Below are positions 61,448 through 64,000 of a stretch of 64,000 nucleotides of DNA, one piece after another. The DNA lies in NCBI RefSeq assembly GCF_001047375.1, contig NZ_LFVU01000005.1, positions 1 through 64,000 on the forward strand, in the 5' to 3' direction. The translations under genes were made by a program, and so were the position numbers. The notes under the pieces are model-generated. The model ran no database searches. It worked only from the letters and a program-made list of their open reading frames with translations, and was not told the origin of the DNA. Origin of the DNA: Clostridium cylindrosporum DSM 605. GTDB taxonomy: Bacteria; Bacillota; Clostridia; Clostridiales; Caloramatoraceae. Position 1 is the stretch's first letter. The number at the start of each line of letters is the position of its first letter.

Positions 61448-61621
61448 ATGTGGTGGTTATTTTGGCCTATACTATTCGGTGGTTGTTGCAATTCTAGAAG
61501 ATGCAACTGCAACAGAAATAATAGATGTAGAAATAGATGTAATTGCAACAATAGATGCAGATCACAGAATAATTGTAGAAGAAACTACTGGAACAACTAT
61601 GATGACGAATATTATTATTAA
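61448..61621 (+). CDS. Cys/Asn/Arg-rich micro-protein
   Basis: 57 residues from ATG 61448 behind TAGGAGGTGATAG. A Trp-rich hydrophobic start (MWWLFWPILFGG) leads into a Cys-Arg-Asn repeat region (CCNSRRCNCNRNNRCRNRC, then CNCNNRCRSQNNC) with eleven Cys, and an acidic-aromatic tail (YDDEYYY). This resembles cross-linked spore-coat or metal-binding proteins. The sigma-K-like promoter supports a spore-coat role. No family is recognised. Confidence 0.7.
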   Translation: MWWLFWPILFGGCCNSRRCNCNRNNRCRNRCNCNNRCRSQNNCRRNYWNNYDDEYYY

Positions 61622-61679
61622 TTTAAAGACATTTTCTTATTTAGATATAAAACATATCTAAATATAGGAGGCAAATACA

Positions 61680-61720
61680 AAAAGCTAATGGCATGATATC
61701 ATGCCATTAGCTTTTAATTT
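61680..61720. terminator. Palindromic bidirectional terminator
   Basis: Perfect 36-bp palindrome (61680-61715), AAAAGCTAATGGCATGAT and its complement, with T-rich flanks on both strands. Shared by the micro-protein and leuS. Confidence 0.85.
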
Positions 61721-61730
61721 AATTTAGCTA

Positions 61731-64000
61731 TTACTTCACAACTATATTTACAAGTCTTCCCTTAATAACTATTACCTTTTTAACTTCCTTATCTGCGATA
61801 AATTCCTTTATCTTATCATCATTTAAAGCTATCTTTTGTATTTCTTCATCTGATGCTGAGCTTGAAGCTTCTATTTTCCCTTTAACCTTACCATTGATTT
61901 GAACTCCTAGTTCTATAGTATCACGAACTAGTGCTGATTCATCAAATTCAGGTAGTGATTCGTTAAATACTGAGTAACTTCCTCCTATTTGCTCCCAAAG
62001 TTCCTCTGCTAAATGTGGTGCAAATGGTGCTAGAAGTTTTATAAGGTCCTTAATAACTCCTCCTAGGAATTCTACATTCTTAACCTCTGTATCAGTATCA
62101 TACTTATAAAGTGCATTTACAAGCTCCATAAGTCTTGCAAGTGCTGTGTTAAATTGGAACTTATCCGTATCATCTAGTACTCCCTTAATTGCTGTATGAA
62201 GAACTAGGTTAAGTTCCTTTTCATCCTTAGCTATATCTGATTTAGTAGTTCCCTCTGATTTTAGCTCAAGATATCTTTCTACGAATCTTTCAATTCTTGA
62301 AGCAAATCTGCTCATAGCCTTAATACCATCTACGTTCCATGGACCTCCCTCTGAGTATCCGAATCCAAACATTAGGTACATTCTAAATACGTCTGATCCA
62401 TATTCACTAACATAATCATCAGGTGATATTACATTTCCCTTTGATTTACTCATTTTATTTCCGTCTGGCCCTAGGATGATTCCTTGATGAACAAGTGATT
62501 TAAATGGTTCATCAAAGTTAAGGTATCCAAGGTCACGAAGAGCCTTAGTAAAGAATCTAGCATATAGTAAGTGCATTGCAGCATGTTCTGGTCCACCTAC
62601 ATACTTATCTACTGGAAGCATCTTGTTAATCCATTCAGTGTCAAATGCCTTTTCACTATTTTTGTTATCTGGATATCTTAGATAATACCATGATGAACAT
62701 ACAAATGTATCTAGTGTGTCTGCTTCTCTCTTAGCTGGCTTTCCACACTTAGGACAAACAACATTAACAAACTCCTCAGACTTTTTAAGTGGTGATTCAC
62801 CATCTGGTGTAAATTCAACATTGTATGGAAGTTCAACTGGTAGTTGCTCCTCTGGCACTGGAACTGTTCCACAATCATCACAGTGGATTATTGGAATTGG
62901 ACATCCCCAGTATCTTTGTCTTGATACTAGCCAATCACGTAGTCTATAATTTACCTTTAATTCACCCTTATTTATGCTTTCAGCCTTTTTAACAATATTT
63001 ACTCTTGCATCAGCTGATGTCATTCCATTGAATTCTTCACTATTTACAAGTGTTCCGTATTCAGTATATGGAAGAGTAGTTTCTTCTCCCTTAGCTGATT
63101 CTACAACTCTCTTAATAGGTAGGTTAAACTTAGTTGCAAACTCATAATCTCTCTCATCATGTGCAGGAACTGCCATAACACATCCTGTTCCATAAGTTGC
63201 TAGAACATAGTCTGAAATCCAAATTTCTACCTTTTCACCTGTTAGAGGATGAATAGCAAAAGACCCTGTAAATACTCCTGTCTTTTCCTTAGAAGTGGAC
63301 ATTCTTTCTATTTCTGATTGCTTTTTAGCTTCTTCTTTATAGTTTTCAACCGCATCCTTTTGAGCAGGAGTTGTTATACTATCAACTATTGGGCTCTCTG
63401 GTGCAAGTACAACATATGTTACCCCATAAAGAGTATCTGCTCTTGTTGTAAATACGTTGAATTTAATATCTAAATTCTCTACTGAAAACTCAATTTCTGC
63501 CCCTTCACTTCTTCCTATCCAGTTCTTTTGAACCTTTTTAGTCATATCAGGCCAGTCTAGTTCATCTAATTTTTCTAGTAGTTCATCTGCATACTTAGTA
63601 ATGTTGAAAAACCATTGTGTAAGATTTTTCTTAGTAACTTCACTTGAACATCTTTCACACTCACCATCTAGAACTTGCTCGTTAGCAAGAACAGTACTAC
63701 AGCTAGGACACCAGTTAACTGGAGCTTCCTTTCTATATGCAAGTCCTGCTTCAAATAGTTTTAGGAATATCCATTGAGTCCACTTATAATAATCTGGAAG
63801 ACAAGTAACTAATTCGTTTTCCCAATTAAACATAGCTCCCATTTCTCTTAGCTGCTTCTCCATAGTTTCTATGTTCTTCATTGTAGAGTCATGAGGATGT
63901 ACCCCTGTTTTTATAGCATAGTTCTCAGCTGGAAGACCAAATGCGTCAAATCCCATTGGCTGAAATACTGAATATCCTTGCATTCTCTTAAATCTTGCCC
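61731..64000 (-). CDS. leuS: Leucine-tRNA ligase, N-terminus beyond the window
   Basis: About 756 residues are visible up to the window edge. The reading frame stays open upstream of Met at 63983 (ARFKRMQG), so the gene continues and the HIGH motif lies outside. The KMSKS loop is [11 protein letters not shown]; the zinc-type segment is [15 protein letters not shown] with CERC, and the editing domain ([18 protein letters not shown]) is present. The C-terminal tRNA-binding region ends in [16 protein letters not shown]. Regulation lies beyond the edge. Confidence 0.97.
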   Translation of the reverse strand, partial: ARFKRMQGYSVFQPMGFDAFGLPAENYAIKTGVHPHDSTMKNIETMEKQLREMGAMFNWENELVTCLPDYYKWTQWIFLKLFEAGLAYRKEAPVNWCPSCSTVLANEQVLDGECERCSSEVTKKNLTQWFFNITKYADELLEKLDELDWPDMTKKVQKNWIGRSEGAEIEFSVENLDIKFNVFTTRADTLYGVTYVVLAPESPIVDSITTPAQKDAVENYKEEAKKQSEIERMSTSKEKTGVFTGSFAIHPLTGEKVEIWISDYVLATYGTGCVMAVPAHDERDYEFATKFNLPIKRVVESAKGEETTLPYTEYGTLVNSEEFNGMTSADARVNIVKKAESINKGELKVNYRLRDWLVSRQRYWGCPIPIIHCDDCGTVPVPEEQLPVELPYNVEFTPDGESPLKKSEEFVNVVCPKCGKPAKREADTLDTFVCSSWYYLRYPDNKNSEKAFDTEWINKMLPVDKYVGGPEHAAMHLLYARFFTKALRDLGYLNFDEPFKSLVHQGIILGPDGNKMSKSKGNVISPDDYVSEYGSDVFRMYLMFGFGYSEGGPWNVDGIKAMSRFASRIERFVERYLELKSEGTTKSDIAKDEKELNLVLHTAIKGVLDDTDKFQFNTALARLMELVNALYKYDTDTEVKNVEFLGGVIKDLIKLLAPFAPHLAEELWEQIGGSYSVFNESLPEFDESALVRDTIELGVQINGKVKGKIEASSSASDEEIQKIALNDDKIKEFIADKEVKKVIVIKGRLVNIVVK

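Noticed and set aside
61479-61661. Acidic ORF overlapping the Cys-rich micro-protein in another frame
   Set aside because: No ribosome site of its own; the Cys-rich frame has a perfect one.
61661-61676. AGGAGG-like ribosome site after the micro-protein
   Set aside because: No start codon with an open frame follows before the terminator; nothing can be translated from it.
61680-61715. Perfect 36-bp palindrome
   Set aside because: Lies between convergent genes with T-rich flanks on both sides; bidirectional terminator.

Overview
The window is AT-rich DNA from an endospore-forming, anaerobic, low-GC Firmicute of the Clostridium type. This is inferred from the low GC content, strong AGGAGG-type ribosome sites, a spore alpha/beta-type SASP gene, T-box leaders, a single-subunit 2-hydroxyacyl-CoA-dehydratase-like protein with its activase, and many Clostridia-specific families (DUF4364, DUF1836, DUF4080). 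No species is claimed. It looks like ordinary chromosome: no phage, insertion sequence or CRISPR array was found.

Layout: 1-760 tRNA genes (Val, Asp, Phe, Cys and a second Val cut by the window edge). 0.8-4.5 kb: Hsp33, a methyltransferase, mannose-6-phosphate isomerase, QueT under a preQ1-type riboswitch, and a SASP. 4.7-9.7 kb: the lysine/diaminopimelate block asd, dapA, dapB, aminotransferase, dapH (acetylase variant). 9.7-13.1 kb: an SSB-like protein, a degenerate Mur-ligase-like protein, a deacetylase-fold protein without its metal ligands, DUF4364 and an unlisted 38-codon cationic ORF. 13.2-17.5 kb: folC-valS behind a Val T-box. 17.5-20.4 kb: an SsuABC/THI5-type ABC transporter, then a possible sRNA. 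20.4-25.1 kb: an XRE-TPR regulator, small and membrane proteins, a GntR regulator. 25.3-31.1 kb: molybdenum cofactor genes. 31.2-33.1 kb: a double-cubane-cluster-type protein and its ATP-driven reductase. 33.4-33.55 kb: a probable three-hairpin non-coding RNA. 33.6-38.9 kb: ilvA, ilvB, ilvD and an ACT-domain regulatory subunit behind an Ile T-box. 38.9-47.7 kb: radical SAM/B12 protein, flavin reductase, phospholipase-C-like protein, beta-propeller protein, aminopeptidase, CPBP protease and an HNH protein. 47.9-51.8 kb: a membrane-stress operon (Ser-rich membrane protein, PspA, Cys-rich protein, YbjQ, FloA). 52.7-59.8 kb: the aromatic amino acid operon aroF-tyrA-aroB-aroA-aroC-pheA. 59.9-61.2 kb: SdpI-like protein and a DUF5714-like protein with an in-frame UGA. 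61.4 kb: a Cys/Asn/Arg-rich micro-protein. 61.7-64 kb: leuS, running off the edge.

Amino acid operons here use different sensing logics. valS and ilv carry T-boxes (specifier codons GTA and ATC). The aromatic operon instead has an apparent 54-codon leader peptide packed with Phe/Tyr codons, followed by a terminator whose 5' arm can pair over 10 bp with the leader: classical ribosome-mediated attenuation.

The strongest candidates for something new are: the DUF5714-like gene, which reads through an in-frame UGA (Cys-Sec motif) and has a SECIS-like hairpin; the aromatic leader peptide; the three-hairpin RNA at 33.44-33.55 kb; the phospholipase-C-like protein without signal peptide; and the deacetylase-fold protein lacking all three metal ligands.
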